Positions 1 to 9,392 of a stretch of DNA of 64,000 bases are shown piece by piece. The notes beneath the pieces were generated by a model, which had not been told where the DNA came from, made no database searches, and was given only the letters and a program-made list of their open reading frames with translations. The stretch is from contig CAVRSV010000001.1 of assembly GCA_963723965.1 (NCBI GenBank), forward strand, positions 682,001 through 746,000. Direction: 5' to 3'. A program made the translations under genes and the position numbers. Source of the DNA: JARRKC01 sp963723965 (GTDB lineage: Bacteria > Acidobacteriota > UBA6911 > RPQK01 > JAPXNP01). The stretch's first letter is position 1, and each line of letters starts with the position of its first letter.

Positions 1-1
1 C

Positions 2-250
2 GAGCGGGGCCGCGAGATGGAAAGCGCTGAGTTTGCTTCCTTCCTGGGCGGGATGTTGAGCCGGCCGGTTGACCGGTTGACGTTCGTGGTCGGAGGTTTT
101 CTGGGAATTCCGGAAGGGATCCTCGCGCAATCCGACCTGAAGCTCATGTTGAGTCGGTTCACCTTGCCGCACGAGCTTGCGAGGGTCGTTCTGCTGGAGC
201 AGGTATATCGTGCCTTGACGATCCTCAGAGGGATGTCTTACCACAAGTAG
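2..250 (+). CDS. rlmH: RlmH 23S rRNA methyltransferase, 3' part
   Basis: This is the C-terminal ~82 residues of the SPOUT-family enzyme that methylates pseudouridine 1915 of 23S rRNA using SAM. The frame is already open at base 2, so the start lies outside the window and the ATG at 17 is internal. The SPOUT knot signatures are visible: TFVVGGFLGIPE, which is the SAM-binding glycine loop, and then LSRFTLPHELARVVLLEQVYRA, followed by the family ending RGMSYHK. The stop is 6 bases before the GTG/ATG of the following DksA-like gene, so the two are probably co-transcribed. Confidence is high because the last 60 residues are very conserved in this family. Confidence 0.93.
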   Translation, partial: ERGREMESAEFASFLGGMLSRPVDRLTFVVGGFLGIPEGILAQSDLKLMLSRFTLPHELARVVLLEQVYRALTILRGMSYHK

Positions 251-259
251 GAGAGTGTG

Positions 260-622
260 ATGGAGAAGCGGGATCTTGAGCACTTCAGGAATAGACTGCT
301 CGAAGCCAAGGGTGAAGTTCTGAATCGCGTTCGCAAGGCGGAGGAATACGGTCGAGACGAAGACTCCAACGGGGGCGAGGCGATGGATCTTCTCGATCAG
401 GCCTCGAAGACCTACACCAAGGAGTTCCTGTTCAGTCTGAGCAATGCGGACCGGAAACTGCTCCAGGAAATCGATGCCGCCCTCGAGCGCATCGATGACG
501 GGACGTACGGGGTCTGCCAGAAGTCGGGTGAACCCATCGGTAGGAAGCGCCTCGAGGCCATCCCCTGGGCCCGTCTGAGTGTCAAGGCTCAGGAGATGGA
601 GGAACAGAGGCAAGTCCGCTAG
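260..622 (+). CDS. DksA/TraR-family protein lacking zinc ligands
   Basis: This 120-residue protein has the DksA/TraR plan of an N-terminal coiled coil (about residues 1-75) and a C-terminal globular finger (about 85-112). Family members bind in the RNA polymerase secondary channel and modulate initiation. The finger normally reads YGxCxxCGxxI then CIxCQ. Here it reads YGVCQKSGEPIG and LSVKAQE, so only the first of four zinc cysteines remains and the others are Ser, Ser and Ala. The coiled-coil tip carries DLLDQASK. ATG 260 is preferred over GTG 257 because AGGAG at 249-253 lies six bases upstream. It could act as a zinc-independent DksA like those known in other bacteria; that is inference. 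Confidence 0.82.
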   Translation: MEKRDLEHFRNRLLEAKGEVLNRVRKAEEYGRDEDSNGGEAMDLLDQASKTYTKEFLFSLSNADRKLLQEIDAALERIDDGTYGVCQKSGEPIGRKRLEAIPWARLSVKAQEMEEQRQVR

Positions 623-668
623 TGTCCCGACTCCGAGAATTGCGGCGCGTGCGAGTCGCCGATCCGGG

Positions 669-1415
669 TCACCAGCCTTCCGAGTAGTGGAAGACACGGG
701 CGACGGTCAGGACCCCGATCCAGGCAACGCGCCCGCTTCGTCTCAATTCGCGCCCCAGTTCCTCGACCGTCGTCCCGGAGGTCATGACGTCATCGACGAT
801 CACGATTCTCCGGTCCTCCAGCGGATGCCCCCGCTGCAATGAGAACGCCCCCCGCAGGTTGCGACGCCGACTGCTGAGGTCGAGTCCGAACTGGGGCGCC
901 GTATGTCGCGCTCTGCGAATGCTCCGGTCGACCGGCAACCCGACCAGCGCGGAGAGTCTCCTGGCCAGAAGCATGGTCTGATCGTATCCCCGCTCACGGT
1001 ATCGATGCGGGTGGAGCGGGACGGGGACAAGAAGTTCCGGGGTGTCTTCGGAAAACTGCTCCTGGAACGTCTGAGCCAGCAATTCACCGAGCGGAAGGCT
1101 CAGGTGGCGCAACCCCTCGAATTTGAATTGATGGATCACCTCGCGCAGGGCCCCGCCGTAGAGGCCCCATGCCCGGGCTCGATCGAATGACGGGGAACGT
1201 TCGCGGCAGGCCGAGCAGACATGTCCGATCCCCAGGATATCCGCCGGTACGGGGATCCCGCACACCGGGCAGACCGGCTCCCCCAGCGGATCCAGCGACG
1301 TCAGGCAATCGGCGCAAACCGGCCGCGGGTCGTCGTGGCGAACCCAGCAGCCGCACAGACAGCACTCCTGAGGATACAGAAAATGGCGCGCCAGCCGTCG
1401 CAGTATCGTAATCAA
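669..1415 (-). CDS. comF: ComF family phosphoribosyltransferase-like protein
   Basis: This 248-residue protein has the ComF architecture. An N-terminal double zinc ribbon contains four CxxC-type pairs (CCLCG, CADC, CPVCG, CSAC, residues about 18-70). It is followed by a type I phosphoribosyltransferase fold with the PRPP-binding loop VIVDDVMTSGTTVEE near residue 205. Family members are linked to DNA uptake, but the substrate is generally unknown. The start is TTG at 1415, supported by GGGGAGG seven bases upstream; there is no ATG nearby. It is transcribed opposite to rlmH and the DksA-like gene, with 46 bases between the convergent stops. Confidence 0.9.
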   Translation of the reverse strand: MITILRRLARHFLYPQECCLCGCWVRHDDPRPVCADCLTSLDPLGEPVCPVCGIPVPADILGIGHVCSACRERSPSFDRARAWGLYGGALREVIHQFKFEGLRHLSLPLGELLAQTFQEQFSEDTPELLVPVPLHPHRYRERGYDQTMLLARRLSALVGLPVDRSIRRARHTAPQFGLDLSSRRRNLRGAFSLQRGHPLEDRRIVIVDDVMTSGTTVEELGRELRRSGRVAWIGVLTVARVFHYSEGW

Positions 1416-1458
1416 GGGCGTCCTCCCCTGACTACTAACGTGCGAGGTCCTGGGTTCT

Positions 1459-2214
1459 TCAGTCGGCGTCGGCGACGATGGTGATCTCGACGCAGGGGAG
1501 AGGGACCGGCAGCTCGGGAACCCGGCCGCAATAGAATTCCTTCATGCGGTCGTAGGCGTCGCTCAGGACATCCTGACGCTCCTGACAGTAAGCCCGGATC
1601 GCGTGATAGAGCAGCGCCATGGTGATCATGAAGTCCTGGGCCGCGTCCGCCTGGTCCGCCTGGGCGAAGGAGTACTGGAAGGAGAGAAAGTTCTCTGGAT
1701 CCTTCACGCTGAAGTAGTTGTCCAGCAGGGCGTCGAGAGACTGCGCGCAATCGACCGCCGGAAAGGGAATTCGGTGGGCGACCATCGGTTTGCAGCGTTT
1801 GAAGAGGTCGGACAGCCTTCGGCGGTGTGTGACCCAGAGGTTCTTGAAAGCCTGCCGCTCGGCTGCCCCCCAGATCTGAAGTCCCACCGAGAACAGGCAG
1901 CTCATTTCCGGCAGAATCGAGAACTGGAGATGGATTCCCGCCGCATCGCTGTCATCTTCGTAGGGGCTGGGGTCAAGCCTTTTTTCGAAGTAGTCTGAGT
2001 TGGGGAAGAACTCCATCGTTGCCGTGGCCTCGATGGCATAGCGGAACTGGTTGTTCTCGCTGAAATCGCTGTCGAAAACCTCGCCGGGCTCGATGACCAG
2101 GCGCTCGAAGAGATCCCAGATGATGTCGTAGAGATGATCCGCCGGATCGTTGATGGAACGATAGAATTCTTCAGGCCCGGCCTGCCGCAGTTGAGCGTAG
2201 TAGCGACTTTCCAT
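1459..2214 (-). CDS. Hypothetical protein, cytosolic
   Basis: I do not recognise this 251-residue protein. It has no signal peptide or membrane segment and is acidic at both ends. It has many aromatic residues and long predicted helices after residue 130. Possible domain boundaries are a region rich in F, Y and D (40-100) that could be a beta sheet and a helical second half (120-235). The ATG at 2214 has no Shine-Dalgarno sequence, but a plausible promoter lies just upstream, giving a leader of under ten bases. It ends 44 bases before the TTG start of comF on the same strand, so the two may share a transcript. Confidence 0.7.
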   Translation of the reverse strand: MESRYYAQLRQAGPEEFYRSINDPADHLYDIIWDLFERLVIEPGEVFDSDFSENNQFRYAIEATATMEFFPNSDYFEKRLDPSPYEDDSDAAGIHLQFSILPEMSCLFSVGLQIWGAAERQAFKNLWVTHRRRLSDLFKRCKPMVAHRIPFPAVDCAQSLDALLDNYFSVKDPENFLSFQYSFAQADQADAAQDFMITMALLYHAIRAYCQERQDVLSDAYDRMKEFYCGRVPELPVPLPCVEITIVADAD

Positions 2215-2229
2215 CGCAGGTGCGGTTTG

Positions 2230-2258
2230 AGTATAGCGAATTCAGGACTCTCCAACAA
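2230..2258 (-). promoter_or_regulatory. Candidate sigma70-type promoter of the 1459-2214 gene
   Basis: On the minus strand TTGTTG (2253-2258) and TATACT (2230-2235) are separated by 17 bases. The -10 matches five of six consensus bases and the -35 only three. The start codon lies 15 bases after the -10. Confidence 0.4.
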
Positions 2259-2314
2259 CTCGGAACGTCTTCGGGCGCCCCCCGCGGGTGTGCCCGTGGC
2301 GCTGCCGTCGGAGA

Positions 2315-3166
2315 CTACAGGCTCGTTCCCGACTTCTGGATGACCTTGGCCAGTTGATCGATCTGCTTCGACAGGGAGTCGGTCGAGGGGCCCTGAAGAT
2401 CCTTCACGCTGACGACGCGGGACAGGTCGCGGTGGACGAAACGATCGAGTGTTCCGTCAATGCCCCGGGCGGACTCGAGCAACTGGCTGGAGAGTTCCTT
2501 CAACTCGGCCAGGGAAGAGGCCTCGGTGTAGTCCGGGACGTTCCGGTCGGTACCGTAATCGACGTATTCGAGATAGTAGTCCTTGCGGATTCGCTTGGCC
2601 ATATCGCGGATCTGCCGCGTCGTGGTCCGCAGTTCCTGATTGAAACGGACACGATCGATTTCCCCCCGCTCGTAGGATGCAATCACATGAGCCAAGTGGC
2701 CGGCGGACAGGGTGAGGGAGCGGGAGGCTGCGGATGAGTTCTTGAGGGCAAATGCCAGGGCTTCCGGTGTCAGCGGTGAATCACCCTGGGCATAGCGCCA
2801 CAAATAGTCACGGCCGGGAAGGAAGCGATAGTCCCGCATCAACTGTTCCACGAAGTAATTGCATCGGTACCACCCACCGATCGAGAAACCAGGGTCCTGT
2901 CCATAACTCTGGACGGGAATGGAGCCATATCCGGACGGAGAGCTCACCACGCCACCCATCCCGGCGGTCGAAGTTCCCGGATTCTGAGCCGGAGCGGAAT
3001 TCGTCATGGGTGCACTGGCACGCGTCGGAGTGACCGGAGCGATCGCCGGTACCCGTGCCGGAGTTTCGTCCCGCGTGGCGCGCTGGGGCCTGTCGGAGTT
3101 CTGGGCCCAGGCCACAGAGCCGACCAGAGAGACAACAACGATCAGCCACAATCCTTTTCTAACCAT
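2315..3166 (-). CDS. Secreted hypothetical protein
   Basis: This 283-residue protein begins with a clear Sec signal peptide (MVRKGLWLIVVVSLVGSVAWA, cleavage after about residue 21). A Pro/Thr/Ala/Ser-rich linker covers about 25-85. The mature part (95-283) is helical and rich in charged residues, with YRCNYFVEQLMRDYRF at its beginning. It resembles no enzyme family that I know. The ATG at 3166 is preceded by GGAGTG on the minus strand. A short inverted repeat GTTAT-CACA-ATAAC at 3198-3211 in the divergent intergenic region could be an operator for it. Export to the periplasm or surface is inferred. Confidence 0.75.
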   Translation of the reverse strand: MVRKGLWLIVVVSLVGSVAWAQNSDRPQRATRDETPARVPAIAPVTPTRASAPMTNSAPAQNPGTSTAGMGGVVSSPSGYGSIPVQSYGQDPGFSIGGWYRCNYFVEQLMRDYRFLPGRDYLWRYAQGDSPLTPEALAFALKNSSAASRSLTLSAGHLAHVIASYERGEIDRVRFNQELRTTTRQIRDMAKRIRKDYYLEYVDYGTDRNVPDYTEASSLAELKELSSQLLESARGIDGTLDRFVHRDLSRVVSVKDLQGPSTDSLSKQIDQLAKVIQKSGTSL

Positions 3167-3377
3167 GACTCTTCACTCCTGCAGTCCGAAACTTGTGGTT
3201 ATCACAATAACATGGATGCGTTCCTCGACCGAAACGATCAGCGAAGCCCGGCCCGCGCCCCGATTCATCTCCCGCTTTCGACGAGGGCGCCACTGCCCGA
3301 TGGAGCCGGCGGGAGCTCCAAGCCCTGAAGGGCGCTTCCCGAAGGACTCCCACCGTCCTGTGGCGGCAGTCCCGGTG

Positions 3378-3383
3378 TACAAT
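3378..3383 (+). promoter_or_regulatory. TACAAT -10 box seven bases before a start codon
   Basis: TACAAT at 3378-3383 is followed by seven bases and then ATG 3391. If it is used, the transcript would begin at or next to the start codon and be leaderless. No Shine-Dalgarno sequence precedes this ATG. No good -35 box is visible. Confidence 0.35.
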
Positions 3384-3390
3384 CCGGGCC

Positions 3391-4728
3391 ATGGAAGATG
3401 TTCCGTATCAATTGCTTCTGATCCTGGGAGCCCTGCTGCTGGTTTTCCTCAACGGATTCTTCGTCTCAGCCGAGTTCTCCATCGTCAAGATCCGGGAGAC
3501 CCGGATCAAGGAGCTGATTCGGAAGGGCTCCCGTCGGGCCTCGAACGCCCACCGGCTCGTCGAGAATATGGACGAGTACCTGTCGGCGACGCAGCTCGGA
3601 ATCACCTTGGCCAGCCTGGGGCTCGGGTGGCTGGGAGAACCAGCCTTTGCCAAGATGTTCTCCCCCTTGTTTTCCTTTCTCGGGGGTGTCGAGCCTTTGC
3701 TGTCCCACAGCCTGGCGACGGGTGCCGCCTTCATCCTGATCACCTTTCTCCACATCGTGTTGGGAGAGCTGGCTCCCAAGTCGCTGGCGATCCAGAAGAC
3801 GGAGTCCGTCGTACTGGCAACCGCGGGGCCCCTGGTCGGCTTCTATCGGGTCTCCTACCCGTTCATCTGGTCTCTGAACTCAACGGCCAACCTGCTCCTG
3901 CGAATCATCGGCATCCGGCCCGCTTCCCCCTGGGAGGGAGCCCACTCCGAGGAGGAGCTCCGGATGATCCTGGCCCAATCACGCCAGGGCGGAATTCTCG
4001 ACCAGGACGAGCAGAAGATGCTCGAACGCGTCTTCGAATTCGGAGACCGTTCCGCCCGGCAGATCATGCTGCCGGCCGGCGAGGTCATCTTTCTCGACAC
4101 CCTCAAGACCTTCGAGGAGAACCTGCAGATCGCTCGGCTGCACGGGCATACCCGCTATCCTCTTTGCGAGGGAAGCTTCGACCGCGTGATCGGCGTCGTC
4201 CACGTCAAGGACCTCTTCTGGCGTTTCCGTGAACTCGGACCGGAGTTCGACCTCAAAATGATCAAACGACCGGTCCGTTTCGTCCCCGAGGGCAAGCTCA
4301 TCAAATCGCTGCTTCCGGAGTTCCGCCGGACCCGAACCCACCTGTCGGTGGTGGTCGACGAATTCGGATCCACGATCGGGATCGTGACCCTGGAGGACAT
4401 TCTCGAAGAACTGGTGGGAGAGATTCAGGACGAGTTCGATGTCGAGACGCCTCCGGCGATGATCCAGTCCAAGGGGCCCGGCCAGTACCTGGTCCACGGG
4501 CGAACGCTCCTGGCCGACCTGGAGGCGGAGCTACACATCGGGATCGATGATGAGGAGAACGACACCATTGCCGGACATGTGATGATGATTCTCGGCCGCA
4601 CGGCCAAGGTCGGCGACGAGGTGACGGTGGCCGGAACCTTCAGGGTTCGAGTGATCGGCATGCGGAACCTCCAGATCACCGATCTCTCCTTCGAACGTCT
4701 TCCCGACCGTTCTCCGACCGTCAGGTAG
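3391..4728 (+). CDS. CNNM/CorC-type transporter-associated protein (DUF21-CBS-CorC_HlyC)
   Basis: This 445-residue inner-membrane protein shows the full order of its family. A DUF21/CNNM transmembrane domain lies at residues about 1-190, with hydrophobic helices at 6-28, 65-90, 95-125 and 130-160. Two CBS motifs follow at about 215-330 (RQIMLPAGEV, HTRYPLCEGSFDRVIGVVHVKD, LSVVVDEFGSTIGIVTLEDILEE). A CorC_HlyC C-terminal domain occupies about 345-435. Relatives are tied to Mg2+ or Co2+ efflux and are often misnamed hemolysins; the substrate here cannot be read from the sequence. It is divergent from the secreted gene at 2315-3166. Confidence 0.9.
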   Translation: MEDVPYQLLLILGALLLVFLNGFFVSAEFSIVKIRETRIKELIRKGSRRASNAHRLVENMDEYLSATQLGITLASLGLGWLGEPAFAKMFSPLFSFLGGVEPLLSHSLATGAAFILITFLHIVLGELAPKSLAIQKTESVVLATAGPLVGFYRVSYPFIWSLNSTANLLLRIIGIRPASPWEGAHSEEELRMILAQSRQGGILDQDEQKMLERVFEFGDRSARQIMLPAGEVIFLDTLKTFEENLQIARLHGHTRYPLCEGSFDRVIGVVHVKDLFWRFRELGPEFDLKMIKRPVRFVPEGKLIKSLLPEFRRTRTHLSVVVDEFGSTIGIVTLEDILEELVGEIQDEFDVETPPAMIQSKGPGQYLVHGRTLLADLEAELHIGIDDEENDTIAGHVMMILGRTAKVGDEVTVAGTFRVRVIGMRNLQITDLSFERLPDRSPTVR

Positions 4729-4844
4729 AAACACCTGGGCCCGACGGGCGCGCCCGTCACGGGCGGTCGCTCGACAAGGGACGTCCGCAAAACAGATTGC
4801 CAACAAGACGCTCGTATGTCAGTGTAGGTCGGAGGTCTGTGGGA

Positions 4845-5804
4845 TTGATACGAGGAACCTGTCTCGAGAGGAAGAGTCCAATCCGCAGACGCGTTCTTCT
4901 CTTCCTTTTCCTCATCGTCGGAGCATTGCTGTTCGTATCGGCCCGAAACCAGGATTCGGCACCTTCCCTCGAAGGTGAGCTGGCTCCGGTTCTGAGCCGT
5001 TCACCCCTGCCCGCGGCGCTCACCCTGCACACCGGCGTCTTGCGCTTGAAGCCCGGCCAGGATCGCATCGCGCACCGCATCATCCTGGAGGTTCCGGTGG
5101 CGGATCTGACCCGTGGGACCAAGGAGAAGGACGGCAGCACCGCTGTCGAGTGTGCTTTCTTCGCCAGGTTGCTCGACGCGGAAGGAAACGTCTGCGCCAA
5201 GTTCGGCCGAGTGGTCCCGCGAGCAGCGGGCGCGCCGGAGAGTGCGAGCCCGCCGGTCAACGTCTCGCTGGCTCACGAAGTCGCTCTGGCAGCGGGGTCC
5301 TACACGCTGGAGGCCGTGGCCGAGGATCGCCTGGCCGGCAAGTACGCGGCCCGGAAATTGAATTTCGAGGTCTCGGCCCCGGGCGACGGTGTCTCACTGA
5401 GCAGCCTCGTCCTCCTGAGTCGGACCGAGCCCGTGGCCCTGGGGCGCCTGAACCCTTCCGACAGTCTGCAGTTTCACGGCCGAAGGATCGTCCCCAATCT
5501 CTCCGGTCAGGTCGCCAAGCACAAGGGAGGGGAAGTCCGCTTCTATCTGGTCATCTTCCCACGTCCGGCCGTGCCCTATGAACCGCAACTCGGCATCGAG
5601 TTCTCGCGCGGCGGGAAGATCGTTGGGGCGGTCCAACCCAAGCTGCCGGATCGCAACGACCAGGGAAACATCGCATTCATCATCGAGTTTTCCACCGCAC
5701 AGTTCAAGGCGGGTGAGTATGTGGCCCGCGCCGTGGTCCGACAGGGCGATGCAGTCGCGGAGACGAGCACGGCCTTTGACGTCATTCCCGAGAGCCGCAA
5801 GTAG
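4845..5804 (+). CDS. Signal-anchored protein resembling the C-terminal half of VWFA-related acidobacterial proteins
   Basis: This protein of about 319 residues has an N-terminal basic stretch and hydrophobic anchor (RRRVLLFLFLIVGALLFVSA). Two beta-rich repeats follow, each with a pattern such as LDAEGNVCAKFGR ... LAAGSYTLEAVAEDRLAGK ... LSSLVLLSRTEPV. The same pattern (RDQDGNLVRKVSRQ ... LDPGRYTVTVAGFDA ... ISSLVLVDRAEKM) occurs in the VWFA-type pseudogene at 57.7-58.5 kb. So it looks like the C-terminal module of that family without the VWA part. Start TTG 4845 is chosen because GGAGG at 4831-4835 lies nine bases upstream. The longer TTG start at 4797 lacks a ribosome site. Role unknown. Confidence 0.7.
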   Translation: MIRGTCLERKSPIRRRVLLFLFLIVGALLFVSARNQDSAPSLEGELAPVLSRSPLPAALTLHTGVLRLKPGQDRIAHRIILEVPVADLTRGTKEKDGSTAVECAFFARLLDAEGNVCAKFGRVVPRAAGAPESASPPVNVSLAHEVALAAGSYTLEAVAEDRLAGKYAARKLNFEVSAPGDGVSLSSLVLLSRTEPVALGRLNPSDSLQFHGRRIVPNLSGQVAKHKGGEVRFYLVIFPRPAVPYEPQLGIEFSRGGKIVGAVQPKLPDRNDQGNIAFIIEFSTAQFKAGEYVARAVVRQGDAVAETSTAFDVIPESRK

Positions 5805-5840
5805 CCGAAACTCGGAACTAGAAACTCGAAACTAGGAACT
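5805..5840. repeat. Degenerate GAAACTCG-type repeat
   Basis: A short array of GAAACTCG/GAACTAG-like units fills the space between two convergent genes and runs into the actF stop. Similar arrays occur at 19147-19180, 41797-41875 and 43345-43380. Confidence 0.5.
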
Positions 5841-6914
5841 CGCTCCTCCCCCCAGCCTTCCCCGGGTCGCCGGGAGCCAGAGCGCGAGAACCAGCAGGGT
5901 GGGAGCGAGGTCGAAGACGAAGTGGGGCAGACTGAAGGAGGCTCGGTCGGCGAGTATCAGCTGGTAGAGATCGAACCACCGTCCGATGAGGACCAGGATC
6001 GAGACCTGCCACAGCGAGCGCTGATCCATCTTGGCCCGGCGCGACAGGAGGACCGCGCAGGGCACGAACCAGTTCAGAACGGGCACCAGGAAGAAGACCC
6101 CGCCCCAGGGGCCCTCGACCCTCCGAAGATAGTAAGCCGACTCGGGCGGGATGCCGGCGTACCAGATCAGCAGATACTGGCAGAACCAGATGTAGACCCA
6201 GAAACAGGACGTGAAGAAGATGAAGCGCGACAGGTCGTAGAACACCGCCGGCCCGTTGTCCGTATCGATGCCGGCCAGGCGGGGCGACGCAGTGGCGACG
6301 TAACCGAGGAGGGCCGCCGCAGTCAGCAGCAGACCCGAGAAGTTGTAGATCATGAACAGGGTCGTCTGCCAGCCGCCGGACAGTGCCATGATCCAGTCCA
6401 CCGTCGCCAGCCAGAAGGTAATCGAGAACAGGCCCAGAAAGAGAACGGCCCAGCCGGTTCCGACTCTTCGGACCGCGCCCTGCGACAGGCGGAATCCGGT
6501 GACGGGCGCACGGGCCAACAGAACCCAGCAGATCAGATAGAGGGCACTGCGAGCCAGCAGGAAGCCGGGGTTGAGCCACCACGCCCCGAAGCCCGGCTGC
6601 TGGCTCTCCACCGGGCTGAGCAACTCTCCCGCCACCAGTACCGCAAACAGGAGCACGGCGCCGCTGGGCAGGAGACGGGCGAGCCGCCGCGAGGCTCCGT
6701 CGAACCGGCGCAGCCAGACTGCCGACGTCACCCTCTCGAGGGCCAGGATCAACAGGCCACACAGCCCGATCTCCACCCACAGAAAGAGCATGATCCGGAC
6801 ATCGAGCAACTCGCGTTCGGGATTGATGGCGATCCCGATCAGCAGCAGGATCGCGCAGGCCAGGGCGGCCCAGGTGATCTGTCGGCGCCGGAGGAACTCG
6901 GGCAGGGTGATCAC
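5832..6914 (-). CDS. actF: ACIII subunit ActF (NrfD-like membrane protein)
   Basis: This 360-residue polytopic protein is the last gene of the operon. About ten hydrophobic helices are visible, including AALACAILLLIGIAI near the N-terminus and the family stretch FSITFWLATVDWIMAL with FMIYNFSGLLLTAAALLGYVA. ActF and ActC are the two NrfD-like quinone-site subunits of alternative complex III, which oxidises menaquinol and passes electrons to cytochrome c or an oxidase. The GTG start at 6914 overlaps the TGA of actE (GTGA). No oxidase genes follow: the next gene is convergent, 28 bases away. Confidence 0.9.
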   Translation of the reverse strand: MITLPEFLRRRQITWAALACAILLLIGIAINPERELLDVRIMLFLWVEIGLCGLLILALERVTSAVWLRRFDGASRRLARLLPSGAVLLFAVLVAGELLSPVESQQPGFGAWWLNPGFLLARSALYLICWVLLARAPVTGFRLSQGAVRRVGTGWAVLFLGLFSITFWLATVDWIMALSGGWQTTLFMIYNFSGLLLTAAALLGYVATASPRLAGIDTDNGPAVFYDLSRFIFFTSCFWVYIWFCQYLLIWYAGIPPESAYYLRRVEGPWGGVFFLVPVLNWFVPCAVLLSRRAKMDQRSLWQVSILVLIGRWFDLYQLILADRASFSLPHFVFDLAPTLLVLALWLPATRGRLGGGASS

Positions 6915-7477
6915 GGTGCCTTGGCCTCCTGTTGCAGTCTGCGTACGTGGCGGATGACCGTCCAGCGTTCCGCTCGGCTCAGTTGGTAGCGGTAGCTCGG
7001 CATGTTGCCCTGGCCGAAGGTCAGAATGTGGAAGATCCTCCCCTCCGGCAGTTGCCGGGCATGAGTCGCCAGCAGGGAGGGGGGCGCCGGGAAACCCCGG
7101 CTCACGACCTGACCGCTTCCGGTCGCGTCGCCTCCGTGGCAAGGGGTGCAGAAGTTGCGGAAGATCTCCCGTCCCCGGGCCAGGACCGCGTCGCTTTCCT
7201 CGATTGGGTTGCGGAGTTCCGTCCCGGCTCTCACGGCGTCCTGCTCTGAGGCGGTGTAGGGCAGGGGAAGAAGATCGCGGGGGACGGTGTGGGCCGGCGG
7301 TGGCTGCAACGCGCTGCCCTCGGGCAGGAGCGGAGTCTCGGAGAAGGAGGTCACGGCGGGGCTGACGTTCATCTCGGGGAGGAATCGGAAGCTCCGCGTC
7401 TCGGGCCCGCCGCCCTGCCAGAGGTTGGCGGCCGTCAGCAGCAGCAGTAAAGCCAGCAGGAGCAGATTGCGTCTCAT
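6911..7477 (-). CDS. actE: ACIII subunit ActE (mono-heme cytochrome c)
   Basis: This 188-residue protein has an N-terminal hydrophobic segment (LLLLALLLLLTAANLW) and a single c-type heme motif, FCTPCHGG, near residue 110. A downstream NMPSYRY supplies the likely Met axial ligand, and the fold is that of a class I cytochrome c. It corresponds to the ActE subunit that carries electrons out of ACIII on the periplasmic side. No lipobox cysteine is present, so it is probably anchored by the uncleaved helix rather than as a lipoprotein. The ATG at 7477 overlaps the actD stop (ATGA), and the stop overlaps actF. Confidence 0.9.
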   Translation of the reverse strand: MRRNLLLLALLLLLTAANLWQGGGPETRSFRFLPEMNVSPAVTSFSETPLLPEGSALQPPPAHTVPRDLLPLPYTASEQDAVRAGTELRNPIEESDAVLARGREIFRNFCTPCHGGDATGSGQVVSRGFPAPPSLLATHARQLPEGRIFHILTFGQGNMPSYRYQLSRAERWTVIRHVRRLQQEAKAP

Positions 7478-8009
7478 GCCGGGCCACCTTCTTCCGCTTG
7501 CCAGCTGAGGTGCACCGCCCCGCTCCGCTCGAGAATTTCGATGGCCTCCGGAACCGTCCCTCCCGAACCTTCCACGCGAACGAGGGCGGCGAACAGATCG
7601 TCGGTGACCTGCGGGACCGGTAACCTCGCCCGCTTCCCTGGTACGAGGCGCTGGCGAACGAAGAAAGCGAGAGCGGCACCCAGCGCGGCGACCAGAACCA
7701 TGACTTCGAATGTCACGGGCACGAAGGCGGGCAGCGAGTTCCAGGGCTTTCCGCCGACGTTGAGAGCCCAGTCGATGCTGCTGGTCCAGACCTGGAACCA
7801 GATCTTGAAAGCGCCTCCGGCGAGGGCCAGCAGGAAGCAGATCCAGGGGAGTCGTGTGGGCCGTTTCCCGAGCACTGCATCGGCCCAGTGAAGGGGATAG
7901 GGACCGTAGACTTCGAGCACCTCCACTCCCGTCCGTCGAAGGGAGCCGAGGGCGGCAGCCATGTCGGTTTCGCCGGTGAAGGCGGCGGTGATGCGGACCG
8001 CAGGCTTCC

Positions 8010-8013
<4 letters not shown>
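7474..8013 (-). CDS. actD: ACIII subunit ActD (DUF3341)
   Basis: This 179-residue protein matches the ActD subunit. An N-terminal ferredoxin-fold-like segment (ITAAFTGETDMAAALGSLRRTGV ... EVYGPYPLHWADAVLG) precedes two transmembrane helices (LPWICFLLALAGGAFKIWFQVW and FVPVTFEVMVLVAALGAALAFF), with PFVPVTFE-type wording conserved in the family. A cytosolic tail ends the protein. It holds ACIII together in the membrane and binds no cofactor. Its ATG at 8013 overlaps the actC TGA, and its own stop overlaps actE. Much longer open frames through this locus are out-of-frame readings of actC. Confidence 0.88.
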
Positions 8014-9384
<1,371 letters not shown>

Positions 9385-9392
<8 letters not shown>

